Of a stretch of 64,000 nucleotides of DNA, positions 52,286-59,921 are shown one piece after another (position 1 is the first letter of the stretch; each line of letters starts with the position of its first letter). This stretch comes from Antarcticimicrobium luteum (GTDB taxonomy: Bacteria > Pseudomonadota > Alphaproteobacteria > Rhodobacterales > Rhodobacteraceae): positions 62,001 through 126,000 of the forward strand of contig NZ_SMUV01000067.1 in NCBI RefSeq assembly GCF_004358185.1. Direction: 5' to 3'. The notes under the pieces were generated by a model. It saw only the letters and a program-made list of their open reading frames with translations, was not told the origin of the DNA and ran no database searches. The position numbers and the translations under genes were made by a program.

Positions 52286-54628
52286 CTATTCCCCGTAGGG
52301 CACCCAGATATTCTTCACCTCGGTCGCCGCCTCGAGGAACCGGCGCAGGTCCGCCGCCTGCCAGTCGGTCGCCTGCCCGTGGTTCACCCAGGTCCGTTTC
52401 AGGTTGCCCGCCGAGGCGCGTTCGATGGCGCCGGACAGGTCGGAGGAGGAAAAGCTCCAGACCGCGTCCACCCCCAGATGCGCGGCCAGCGGCGCGGCCA
52501 GATCCGCATGCGGACCGGTCAGGATGTTGACCACGCCAGCCGGCACGTCGGAGGTGTCCAGAACCTGATAGAAATCCGTGGCCGCCAGCGGGAACGGGTC
52601 CGAGGCCGCCAGCACCACCCGGTTGCCCATGGCGATGGCCGGCGCCAGAACGCCGACCAGCCCCAACAACGGCGCCTCGTCGGCACAAAGCGCGCCGATG
52701 ATGCCCACCGGCTCTTTCATCGCCAGCGCCACGCCGCGGATCGGCACGCCATGGACCTGACCGTCGTATTTGTCGGCCCAGGCGGCGGCGGTGAACAGGC
52801 GCTGGATAGAGGCCTGAACCTCCTTCTCGCCGCCGCGCCTGCCGGTCATGGCGTCGATCCGGTGGGCGAACTCTCCGGCACGTGCCGAAAGGTTCTCTGC
52901 CAGATAATAAAGGATCTGCGCCCGCAGGTGGCCGGAGGTCCCGGCCCAGCCGGCGGCCGCCTGCGCCGCCTCGACCGCGTTGCGCACATCCTTGCGCCCC
53001 GCGATCGGCACATGGCCCAGCAGCGCGCCGGATTTCGACCAGACGGGGCGGGAATAGCCGCCGTCGGGCCGCGCCTGCTTGCCGCCGATATAGAGCTTGG
53101 CGGTCCGGTCCAGCGGATCGGCGGGGGCGCCGCCCCCCTCCGGCATCGGTGGCACCGGTGACAGCGCCTTTGTCCGGGCCTTGGGCCTGGTATAGGCCGA
53201 CAAGCCCTCCCATCCGCCCTCGCGGCCAAAGCCGCTTTCGCGCACCCCGCCAAAACCCGCGGCGGCGTCGAAAAGGTTGGTGGCGTTGACCCAGACCACG
53301 CCGGCCGCCAGCATCGGCGCGATGTCGAGGGCGAGGTTCAGATTCTCGGTCCAGACCGTCGCGGCAAGGCCATAGCGCGTGTTGTTCGCCAGTTGCACGG
53401 CTTCGCCCGGCGTGCGGAAAGTGGTGGAGACGAGGACGGGGCCAAAGATTTCCTCCTGCATCAGCCGGTCCGAGGGGGCCAGCCCGGTGATCAGCGTGGG
53501 GGGATAGAAACAGCCCCCCTCCGGCAGCGCGACATCGGCGTGATAGGTCTGCCCGGCGGTGTTGCCCGCGACCATGTCCGAGATGGTCTTCAGCTGAACC
53601 GGGTCCACCACCGCGCCGACGTCGATGCATTTGTCGAGTGGATCGCCCAGCCGCAGCTTGTCCATCCGCTCGCGCAGCTTGTCGTGAAAGCGCTCTGCCA
53701 CCGGCTCATGCACCAAAAGGCGCGATCCGGCGCAGCAGACCTGTCCCTGGTTGAACCAGATCGCATCGACCAGCCCCTCGACCGCGGAATCCAGATCGGC
53801 GTCGTCGAACACGATATAGGGCGACTTGCCGCCCAGCTCCAAGGTCAGCGCCTTGCCCGATCCCGCCGTCGCCGCGCGGATTTTCCGCCCCACCTCGGTC
53901 GAGCCGGTAAAGGCGATCTTGTCGATATCCGGATGGCCCACGATCATCTCGCCCACCGCGCCGTCGCCGGTGACGATGTTGACCACCCCTTTCGGCAGCC
54001 CGGCCTGACGGCAGATATCGGAGAAGAGCAACGCGGTGAGAGTGGTATATTCGGCCGGCTTCAGCACCACGGTGTTGCCCATCGCCAGCGCCGGCGCGAC
54101 CTTCCACGCCAGCATCAGCAGCGGGAAGTTCCACGGGATGATCTGGCCGCAGACGCCGATGGCCTGCCGGTCGGGCAGCTCCGCCTCCATCAGTTGCGCC
54201 ATGCCCGCGTGGTAATAGAAATGCCGCTGGGCGAGGGGGATGTCGATATCGCGGCTCTCGCGGATCGGCTTGCCGTTGTCCAGCGTCTCCAGCACCGCGA
54301 AAAGCCGCGCATGTTTCTGGAGCAGCCGCGCGATGGCATAGAGATAGCGCGCGCGCCCGGGCCCGCCCAGACGCTCCCACTTGTGCTGCGCCCGGCGGGC
54401 GGCGGCGACGGCGGCGTTCACCTCTTCGCCACTGGCCTGGGTCAGCGTCGCCAGCACCTCGCCGGTGGCCGGATTGCGGCTGTCGAACCCCGGCCCGGGC
54501 GCTGTAAAGGCGCCGTCGATGAAATGGCCGAACCGGTCGCCCTGATCCACCAGCCAGGTCAGCGCCTCTGCCGCGCTCTCGGGGGCGGGGCCGTAGTCCA
54601 TCGTGTCGAGGATCTCTTTGACGGTCAT
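52286..54628 (-). CDS. Double-domain aldehyde dehydrogenase (ALDH16 type)
   Basis: A 780-residue protein. Residues 1-500 are a complete ALDH: IIPWNFPLLM, Glu264 (LTLELGGKSPY) and nucleophile Cys298 in FNQGQVCCAGS. Residues about 515-780 are a second, partial ALDH domain (VALAMKEPVGIIGALCADEAPLLGLVG) that lacks a catalytic cysteine region and the usual C-terminal part. This is the layout of ALDH16; the bacterial form keeps the active cysteine that the human form has lost. Its partner deoC, 77 bases upstream, releases acetaldehyde, which is a plausible substrate. ATG at 54628 is used, after AGAGAAGAAG supplied by repeat copy C. Confidence 0.87.
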   Translation of the reverse strand: MTVKEILDTMDYGPAPESAAEALTWLVDQGDRFGHFIDGAFTAPGPGFDSRNPATGEVLATLTQASGEEVNAAVAAARRAQHKWERLGGPGRARYLYAIARLLQKHARLFAVLETLDNGKPIRESRDIDIPLAQRHFYYHAGMAQLMEAELPDRQAIGVCGQIIPWNFPLLMLAWKVAPALAMGNTVVLKPAEYTTLTALLFSDICRQAGLPKGVVNIVTGDGAVGEMIVGHPDIDKIAFTGSTEVGRKIRAATAGSGKALTLELGGKSPYIVFDDADLDSAVEGLVDAIWFNQGQVCCAGSRLLVHEPVAERFHDKLRERMDKLRLGDPLDKCIDVGAVVDPVQLKTISDMVAGNTAGQTYHADVALPEGGCFYPPTLITGLAPSDRLMQEEIFGPVLVSTTFRTPGEAVQLANNTRYGLAATVWTENLNLALDIAPMLAAGVVWVNATNLFDAAAGFGGVRESGFGREGGWEGLSAYTRPKARTKALSPVPPMPEGGGAPADPLDRTAKLYIGGKQARPDGGYSRPVWSKSGALLGHVPIAGRKDVRNAVEAAQAAAGWAGTSGHLRAQILYYLAENLSARAGEFAHRIDAMTGRRGGEKEVQASIQRLFTAAAWADKYDGQVHGVPIRGVALAMKEPVGIIGALCADEAPLLGLVGVLAPAIAMGNRVVLAASDPFPLAATDFYQVLDTSDVPAGVVNILTGPHADLAAPLAAHLGVDAVWSFSSSDLSGAIERASAGNLKRTWVNHGQATDWQAADLRRFLEAATEVKNIWVPYGE

Positions 54629-54630
54629 GG

Positions 54631-54665
54631 CTTCTTCTCTGCTCAAATATCCATCTGCCCGAGGC
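54631..54665 (-). repeat. Dispersed intergenic repeat, copy C (inverted)
   Basis: On the minus strand: CCTCGGGCAGATGGATATTT followed by GAGCAGAGAAGAAG. The GCAGAGAAxAAG tail is nearly identical to copy A (9419-9451). Here the tail ends two bases before the ALDH16 start codon and provides its ribosome-binding purines. Confidence 0.5.
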
Positions 54666-54670
54666 GGGTC

Positions 54671-54709
54671 GCGCCCGTGTCAGGCGCCCGTGTCAGGCGC
54701 CCATGTCAG
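54671..54709. repeat. 13-bp tandem repeat, three copies, at the deoC 3' end
   Basis: GCGCCCGTGTCAG occurs at 54671-54683 and 54684-54696, then as GCGCCCATGTCAG at 54697-54709. The third copy contains the deoC stop codon (54706-54708 read on the minus strand), and each copy carries a TGA in the same place. Copy-number change would therefore not extend the reading frame but would alter the deoC-ALDH16 spacing by 13 bases. Confidence 0.85.
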
Positions 54710-55695
54710 GCGATTGCATGGCGATAGCCGGCCGAATAGGCGCCGGTCACATGATGCTCCAACTGCCGCTCGATGTCGCCCAGCAGCGAGGAGGCGCCGA
54801 AACGGAAGAGGTCGGGCCGCAACCAGCGATCCCCCAGCTCCTCCTTGATCAGCGCCAGATAAGTCAGCGCGTCCTTGGCCTTGGAAATCCCGCCGGCGGG
54901 CTTGTAGCCGATGCGATAGCCGGTGCGCTCGTGATAGTCGCGGATCGCCCGGATCATCACCAGGCTGACGGGCAGGGTGGCGTTCACCGCCTCCTTGCCG
55001 GTCGAGGTCTTGATGAAATCGGCCCCGGCCATCATGCAGACCAGGCTGGCGCGGGCCACGTTGCGCAGCGTGCCCAGCTCTCCGGTGGCCAGGATCGCCT
55101 TGACGTGCGCCGCGCCGCAGGCCTCGCGGAAGGTCTTCATCTCGTCATACAGCGCCTGCCAGTCGCCCTCCAGCACGTGCCGGCGCGAGATGACGATGTC
55201 GATCTCCTTGGCCCCCGCCTTCACGCTTTCGCCGATCTCGGCCACGCGCAGGTGAAACGGCGACAGCCCTGCGGGAAACCCGGTGGAGACGGCGGCGACC
55301 GGGATGCCCGAGCCCTCCAGCGCGTCAACGGCGGGCGCGATCATGTCGTGATAGACGCAGACCGCGCCGACGGTCAGCCCGCCGACCCCCAACGCCTCCA
55401 GCAGATCGACGTGCACCGGTTGGCGCGCCTTGGCGCAGAGGCGGCGGACCCTGTTCGCCGTGTCGTCGCCGGCCAGCGTGGTCAGGTCGATGCAGCTGAT
55501 CGCCTTGAGCAGCCAGGCCGCCTGATACTCTTTCTTGACGCTGCGGCGGCCGGGCAGTGTGGCCGCGCGGCGTTCGATGGCCGAGCGGTTGGCTTGCGCG
55601 CCATGCACCCAGTCGAGGTCCAGCGCCATGCCGGGATTGCGCGGTTCGGTCACCTGCGGAAGATGCGCGGTTTGCGCGGTGTCGGTCATGTCCAT
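54706..55695 (-). CDS. deoC: Deoxyribose-phosphate aldolase
   Basis: A 329-residue class I aldolase splitting 2-deoxyribose 5-phosphate into glyceraldehyde 3-phosphate and acetaldehyde. The Schiff-base lysine is in GADFIKTSTGKEAVNATLPV; AGAKEIDIVISRRHVLEGDW, VKAILATGELG and KPAGGISKAKDALTYLAL are family marks. It is longer than E. coli DeoC because of an N-terminal extension of about 70 residues, as in eukaryotic and alphaproteobacterial types. Start ATG at 55695; the second ATG at 55689 is an option. Divergent from sitA, upstream of the ALDH16 gene. Confidence 0.94.
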   Translation of the reverse strand: MDMTDTAQTAHLPQVTEPRNPGMALDLDWVHGAQANRSAIERRAATLPGRRSVKKEYQAAWLLKAISCIDLTTLAGDDTANRVRRLCAKARQPVHVDLLEALGVGGLTVGAVCVYHDMIAPAVDALEGSGIPVAAVSTGFPAGLSPFHLRVAEIGESVKAGAKEIDIVISRRHVLEGDWQALYDEMKTFREACGAAHVKAILATGELGTLRNVARASLVCMMAGADFIKTSTGKEAVNATLPVSLVMIRAIRDYHERTGYRIGYKPAGGISKAKDALTYLALIKEELGDRWLRPDLFRFGASSLLGDIERQLEHHVTGAYSAGYRHAIA

Positions 55696-55773
55696 GCGGT
55701 GGGTCCGGTGGCTGATTTTCGGGCAGGCTGGCACGGGGGCCGCGCCTTGGCAAGCGATGCGTCCGGCGTTTAG

Positions 55774-55790
55774 TTGCGAATAATTCGCAA
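55774..55790. promoter_or_regulatory. Fur/Mur-type operator before sitA
   Basis: TTGCGAATAATTCGCAA is a perfect 8-bp inverted repeat around a central A. It has the size and base pattern of Fur-family sites, and in alphaproteobacteria the Fur homologue Mur (manganese uptake regulator) controls sit operons. It abuts the -35 box of the sitA promoter. A second, imperfect site TGAGAATCATTCGCA (55806-55820) lies inside the promoter spacer. Confidence 0.75.
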
Positions 55791-55795
55791 TTGCA

Positions 55796-55824
55796 TTGAC
55801 AGTTCTGAGAATCATTCGCATATT
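55796..55824 (+). promoter_or_regulatory. sitA promoter
   Basis: TTGACA (55796-55801), 17-base spacer, CATATT (55819-55824): a perfect -35 and four of six -10 bases. Transcription should start near 55831. That leaves no leader for an ATG at 55833, but gives a 23-base leader with AGGTGGGG for the ATG at 55854. Confidence 0.75.
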
Positions 55825-55853
55825 CGCCACGAATGACGCAGGTGGGGTTTCAG

Positions 55854-56819
55854 ATGCTTTCCAGACGCAGGGTCGTCGCTCTCGCGGCCGGGGTTGCGCT
55901 CCAGCCGCTGGCAATGCTGCCGGCATCGGCGGCGCAGCCGCTCAAGGTCGTCGCCACCACCGGCATGATCGCCGATGCCGCCCGTCAGGTCGGCGGCGAC
56001 CTGGTCGAGGTCCGGGCGTTGATGGGGCCGGGGATCGATCCGCACTCCTACCGCCAGACGCGCAGCGACATCGTGGCGATGACCCGCGCCGATCTGGTGC
56101 TCTGGCATGGGCTTTATCTCGAGGCCCAGATGCAGGCGTTCTTTCAGGCGTTCGGCCGCAAGCGCCCGCTGGTCGCGGTGGCCGAGGCGCTGCCGCGCGG
56201 ATTGCTGCGCCACCACGACGATTACGAGGACAAGTTCGACCCGCATATCTGGATGGTGCCCGATCTGTGGAAACACGCGGTGGCCGAGGTGCAGCGCGCC
56301 CTGACCGGGGTCCGCCCCGAGTCGGCAGAAATCTTTGCCGCCAATGCCGCTGCCCATCTTGCCGCGCTCGACCGGCTCTCGGATTATGCCGGCAAGACCC
56401 TGGCGGGTGTGCCCGAGGCGGCCCGGGTGCTGCTGACCGCGCATGACGCCTTTGGCTATTTCGGCGATGCCTATGGCTTCGAGGTGCTGGGCATCCAGGG
56501 GATTTCCACCGAAAGCGAGGCCGGGCTGAACCGCATCGGCCAGTTGGTCGATCTGCTGGTCGCGCGGGGCATCGGCGCGGTTTTCGTGGAAAGCTCGGTC
56601 TCCGATCGCAATATCCGCGCCCTGATCGAGGGGGCGGGCGCGCGCGGCCACACGGTGCGCATCGGCGGCGAGCTTTACAGCGACGCAATGGGGCCGGAGG
56701 GCAGCTATGAGGGCACCTATATCGGCATGATCGACCATAACGTCACCGTGATCGCCGGGGCGCTGGGCGCCGATGCCCCTGCGCGCGGCATGGACGGCAA
56801 ATTGTCGGCGGGGAGCTGA
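55854..56819 (+). CDS. sitA: Metal ABC transporter, substrate-binding protein
   Basis: A 321-residue cluster A-I binding protein for Mn2+/Fe2+ or Zn2+. The N-terminus MLSRRRVVALAAGVALQPL looks like a Tat signal peptide (SRRRVVA). Metal ligands are His in GIDPHSYRQ, His in KFDPHIWMVP, Glu in VFVESSVSD and Asp in GELYSDAMG. There is no His-rich loop like that of many zinc ZnuA proteins, favouring Mn2+, as does the Mur-type operator. Start ATG 55854 is chosen from the promoter and ribosome site; 55833 is the longer alternative. Confidence 0.88.
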   Translation: MLSRRRVVALAAGVALQPLAMLPASAAQPLKVVATTGMIADAARQVGGDLVEVRALMGPGIDPHSYRQTRSDIVAMTRADLVLWHGLYLEAQMQAFFQAFGRKRPLVAVAEALPRGLLRHHDDYEDKFDPHIWMVPDLWKHAVAEVQRALTGVRPESAEIFAANAAAHLAALDRLSDYAGKTLAGVPEAARVLLTAHDAFGYFGDAYGFEVLGIQGISTESEAGLNRIGQLVDLLVARGIGAVFVESSVSDRNIRALIEGAGARGHTVRIGGELYSDAMGPEGSYEGTYIGMIDHNVTVIAGALGADAPARGMDGKLSAGS

Positions 56820-56822
56820 GCG

Positions 56823-57629
56823 ATGCTGGAACTTGCCGCGACCCAGGGACAGACCGTTCAGGCCGATACGGAGCTGGCCGCCAGCCCGCTGGCGATCCGG
56901 GGCCTCACCGTCTCCTATGGCGAGAAACCGGCGGTCTTTTCGGTCGACATGACGGTTCCGGCCGGGGCCATGACCGCGATCATCGGGCCCAACGGGGCCG
57001 GCAAATCGACCCTGCTCAAGGCCGCGCTGGGCATTGTCACGCCGCTCTCCGGGCGGGTGCGGGTCTTTGGCAAACCGCTGAAGGAACAGCTGGCGCGGGT
57101 GGCCTATGTGCCGCAGCGCGCCAGCATAGACTGGGATTTCCCGACCCGGGTGATCGACGTGGTGCTGATGGGGCTCTACCGCGAGTTGGGGCTGCTGGGC
57201 CGGGTACGCCCGCGCCACCGCGACCGCGCGCTCGGGTGCCTGCGCCGGGTCGGGATGGAGGAGTTCGCCGGTCGCCAGATCGGCCAGCTTTCCGGCGGCC
57301 AGCAGCAGCGGGTGTTCCTCGCCCGGGCGCTGGCGCAGGGGGCCGACCTCTATCTGCTGGACGAGCCCTTTGCCGGGGTGGATGCGGCGACCGAAAAGGC
57401 CATCATCGCGGTGCTGAAAGAGTTGAAACAGGCCGGCAAGACCGTGGTGGTGGTGCATCACGACCTGGCCACCGTGACCGATTATTTCGACCATGTGTTC
57501 CTGATCAACACCCGCAAGGTCGCCGAGGGGCCGGTGACCCGGACCTTCACCGTCGAGAACCTGCAGGCGGCCTATGGCGGCCGGCTGACGCTGGCGCAGC
57601 TCGACCAACTGCCGCAATCGGCGGTCTGA
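56823..57629 (+). CDS. sitB: Metal ABC transporter, ATPase
   Basis: A 268-residue ABC ATPase. Walker A GPNGAGKST lies at 55-63, the signature LSGGQQQRVFLARAL near 157 and Walker B LYLLDEPFAGVD near 178, with VVVVHHDLATV as the switch-His region. It begins three bases after the sitA stop and powers import of the bound metal through the two permeases that follow. Confidence 0.92.
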   Translation: MLELAATQGQTVQADTELAASPLAIRGLTVSYGEKPAVFSVDMTVPAGAMTAIIGPNGAGKSTLLKAALGIVTPLSGRVRVFGKPLKEQLARVAYVPQRASIDWDFPTRVIDVVLMGLYRELGLLGRVRPRHRDRALGCLRRVGMEEFAGRQIGQLSGGQQQRVFLARALAQGADLYLLDEPFAGVDAATEKAIIAVLKELKQAGKTVVVVHHDLATVTDYFDHVFLINTRKVAEGPVTRTFTVENLQAAYGGRLTLAQLDQLPQSAV

Positions 57630-57632
57630 GCC

Positions 57633-58838
57633 ATGCTGGCCGACGCGCTGCTGCTGAATCTGGGCTACAACGCCACGCTGGTGGCGATCGGGGCCACTCT
57701 GCTTGGCATATCGGCGGGGGGAACCGGTACCTTTCTGTTTCTGCGCAAAAGGGCGCTGGTCAGCGATGCGATCTCGCATGCGACGCTGCCCGGTGTCGGG
57801 CTGGCCTTTATCGTGATGGTGGCGCTGGGCGGCGACGGGCGCAACCTGATCGGGCTGCTCGCCGGCTCGGCGGTCTCGGCCTGGGTCGGTCTGTTGTGCC
57901 TGAGCTGGCTGACCCGCCGCACCCGGTTGGCCGAGGACGCCGCGATCGGTGCGGTGCTGTCGGTGTTCTTCGGTTTCGGCATTGTGCTGCTGACCGTGAT
58001 CCAGACCATGGGGTCGGGGCGGCAGGCGGGGCTGGAAAGCTTTCTGCTGGGCGCGACGGCGGGCATGTTGCGCGCCGATGCGCTGGTGATCGCACTGGGC
58101 GGGGCGCTGGCGCTGGCGCTGATCGTGCTGCTGCGCCGGCCGCTGACGCTGGTCGCCTTCGATCCCGACTATGCCACCGCGCGCGGGCTGCCGGTGCACC
58201 GGCTCGACCTGGCGTTGATGGGGCTGGTAATGGCGGTGACCGTGGTCGGGCTCAAGATCGTCGGGCTGATCCTGATCGTGGCGCTGCTGATCATCCCGCC
58301 GGTGGCGGCGCGGTTCTGGACCGAGCGGGCGGGGACCGTGGCGCTGCTCGCCGGCCTGTTCGGCGGCCTCTCGGGCTATGTCGGCGCGGCGGTCTCGGCG
58401 GCGGCGCCGGGCCTGCCCACCGGGCCGATCATCGTGCTGGTGAGCTTTGCGATCTTTGCGCTGTCGCTGCTGTTCGCGCCGGGGCGCGGGGTGCTGGCGG
58501 CGCTGCTGCGCCATCTGCGCTATCGCCGGCGGGTGCATCTGCGTCAGGGGCTGCTGGCGCTGGCCCAGGACCAGCCGATCTATGAGCGTCTGACCCTGCG
58601 GCTGCTGGCCCGCGCCGGGCTGGCGCGGCCGGACGGCGTACCGACGGGGGCGGGCCGGGCGCGCGCCGCCAAGGCGCTGCGCGACGAGGCGCGCTGGGCG
58701 GATTTGCGCGCTGACCCCGAGCATGAGGCGGCCGCCGCCCTCTATGACGGGCTGCGCGACATCGAAACCGTGCTGACCCGCGACCAGATCGCCGAGATCG
58801 ACCGCCGCCTGGGTGGCCCGCAGGAGGTGACGCCATGA
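57633..58838 (+). CDS. sitC: Metal ABC transporter permease with DtxR-like C-terminal domain
   Basis: A 401-residue protein. Residues 1-285 are an ABC-3 type permease (about eight helices: FLFLRKRALVSDAISHATLPGVGLAF, GLPVHRLDLALMGLVMAVTVVGLKIVGLILIVALLIIPPVAA). About 110 extra residues follow (RHLRYRRRVHLRQGLLALA... to GGPQEVTP) that resemble the winged-helix and dimer domains of DtxR/MntR: the helix IYERLTLRLLARAGLARPDGV and a YDGLRDIETVLTRDQIAEIDRRLGGP segment. A cytoplasmic metal-sensing or oligomerising role is inferred. Overlaps sitD by four bases. Confidence 0.82.
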   Translation: MLADALLLNLGYNATLVAIGATLLGISAGGTGTFLFLRKRALVSDAISHATLPGVGLAFIVMVALGGDGRNLIGLLAGSAVSAWVGLLCLSWLTRRTRLAEDAAIGAVLSVFFGFGIVLLTVIQTMGSGRQAGLESFLLGATAGMLRADALVIALGGALALALIVLLRRPLTLVAFDPDYATARGLPVHRLDLALMGLVMAVTVVGLKIVGLILIVALLIIPPVAARFWTERAGTVALLAGLFGGLSGYVGAAVSAAAPGLPTGPIIVLVSFAIFALSLLFAPGRGVLAALLRHLRYRRRVHLRQGLLALAQDQPIYERLTLRLLARAGLARPDGVPTGAGRARAAKALRDEARWADLRADPEHEAAAALYDGLRDIETVLTRDQIAEIDRRLGGPQEVTP

Positions 58839-59764
58839 GTGGCGCGGAGTTCGTCCCGCTGTCGCTGACGCCGATGCTGATCGGCACCTGCGCCGCCGTG
58901 GCCTGCGCGCTGCCGGGCAATTTCCTGGTGCTGCGGCGCCAGGCGCTGATCGGCGATGCGATCAGCCACGTGGTGCTGCCGGGTATCGTCGTCGCCTTTC
59001 TGCTGACCGGCGCGATCGCCGCCTGGCCGATGATGCTGGGCGCGGGCGGCGCGGCGGTGCTGGCGGTGGCGCTGATCGAGGCGATCCGCCGGCTGGGCCG
59101 GATCGAGCCAGGCGCGGCGATGGGGGTGGTGTTCACCTCGATGTTCGCCGGGGGCGTGCTGCTGCTGGAGCAATCGGACACCTCCAGCGTGCATCTGGAC
59201 GTGCAGCACGCGCTTTATGGCAATCTGGAAAGCCTGATCTGGCTGGACGCGACCGGCTGGGCCTCGCTGCTCGACCCCGAGGCGCTGGGCGCCCTGCCGC
59301 CGGAACTGATCCGGATGGCTGTCACGCTGCTGGTGGTCATCGGTTTTACCTGGCTGCTCTGGCGGCCGCTGAAACTCTCGACCTTTGACGAGGGGTTCGC
59401 GCGCACGCTGGGGATGCGCACCGGTCTGCTGGGGCTGGCGCTGGTCATCGTCGCGGCGGTGGCCGCCGTCGCCGCCTTTGACGCCGTGGGCTCGATCATC
59501 GTGATCGCCATGTTCATCTGCCCGCCCGCCGCCGCGCGGCTGATGACCGACCGGCTGGAGCATCAGGTGGGCTGGAGCGTCGCCTTCGCCGTGCTCTCGG
59601 CGGTGCTGGGCTATGTTCTGGCGGGCTACGGGCCGCTCTGGCTGGGGGCGCAGGACGCGGTGAGCGCGGCGGGGATGATCGCCACCGTCTCGGGCGTGAT
59701 CCTGGCGCTGGCGGCCCGCTTCGGTCCCTGCCGCAGCCGCACCGGCGCCCCGCAGGAAATCTAG
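58835..59764 (+). CDS. sitD: Metal ABC transporter, second permease
   Basis: A 309-residue ABC-3 permease with about eight helices: NFLVLRRQALIGDAISHVVLPGIVVAF, EPGAAMGVVFTSMFAGGVLLLEQ and FDAVGSIIVIAMFICPPAAARLM. It pairs with the sitC permease in the channel. Starts inside the sitC stop codon. Followed by a series of strong hairpins, then mutL. Confidence 0.9.
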   Translation: MSGAEFVPLSLTPMLIGTCAAVACALPGNFLVLRRQALIGDAISHVVLPGIVVAFLLTGAIAAWPMMLGAGGAAVLAVALIEAIRRLGRIEPGAAMGVVFTSMFAGGVLLLEQSDTSSVHLDVQHALYGNLESLIWLDATGWASLLDPEALGALPPELIRMAVTLLVVIGFTWLLWRPLKLSTFDEGFARTLGMRTGLLGLALVIVAAVAAVAAFDAVGSIIVIAMFICPPAAARLMTDRLEHQVGWSVAFAVLSAVLGYVLAGYGPLWLGAQDAVSAAGMIATVSGVILALAARFGPCRSRTGAPQEI

Positions 59765-59788
59765 GGACAGCCACTAAAGCTCCGTACT

Positions 59789-59857
59789 GCCCGGCCGCTG
59801 GCCGGGCTGCGCCCGCCTGCCCCTCGGCAGGCGCGGCCGGTCTCGTTTCCGACCGGC
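59789..59857 (+). repeat. Array of three perfect hairpins between sitD and mutL
   Basis: Three consecutive inverted repeats fill 69 bases: GCCCGGCC-GCT-GGCCGGGC (59789-59807), CGCCTGCC-CCTC-GGCAGGCG (59814-59833) and GCCGGTC-TCGTTTCC-GACCGGC (59836-59857). No T-run follows any of them. They could end or stabilise the sit transcript or form a structured RNA. Confidence 0.7.
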
Positions 59858-59921
59858 TTGTGGCCGCAGCCCGCATCATCCGTCTGGCAGAATCGCCCGC
59901 CGCCATGCTAGATCTGGCGTT

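Noticed and set aside
55812-58724. A 970-codon minus-strand open frame opposite the sit operon
   Set aside because: Antisense to four clear transporter genes; Gln/Arg/His-rich translation without family features.
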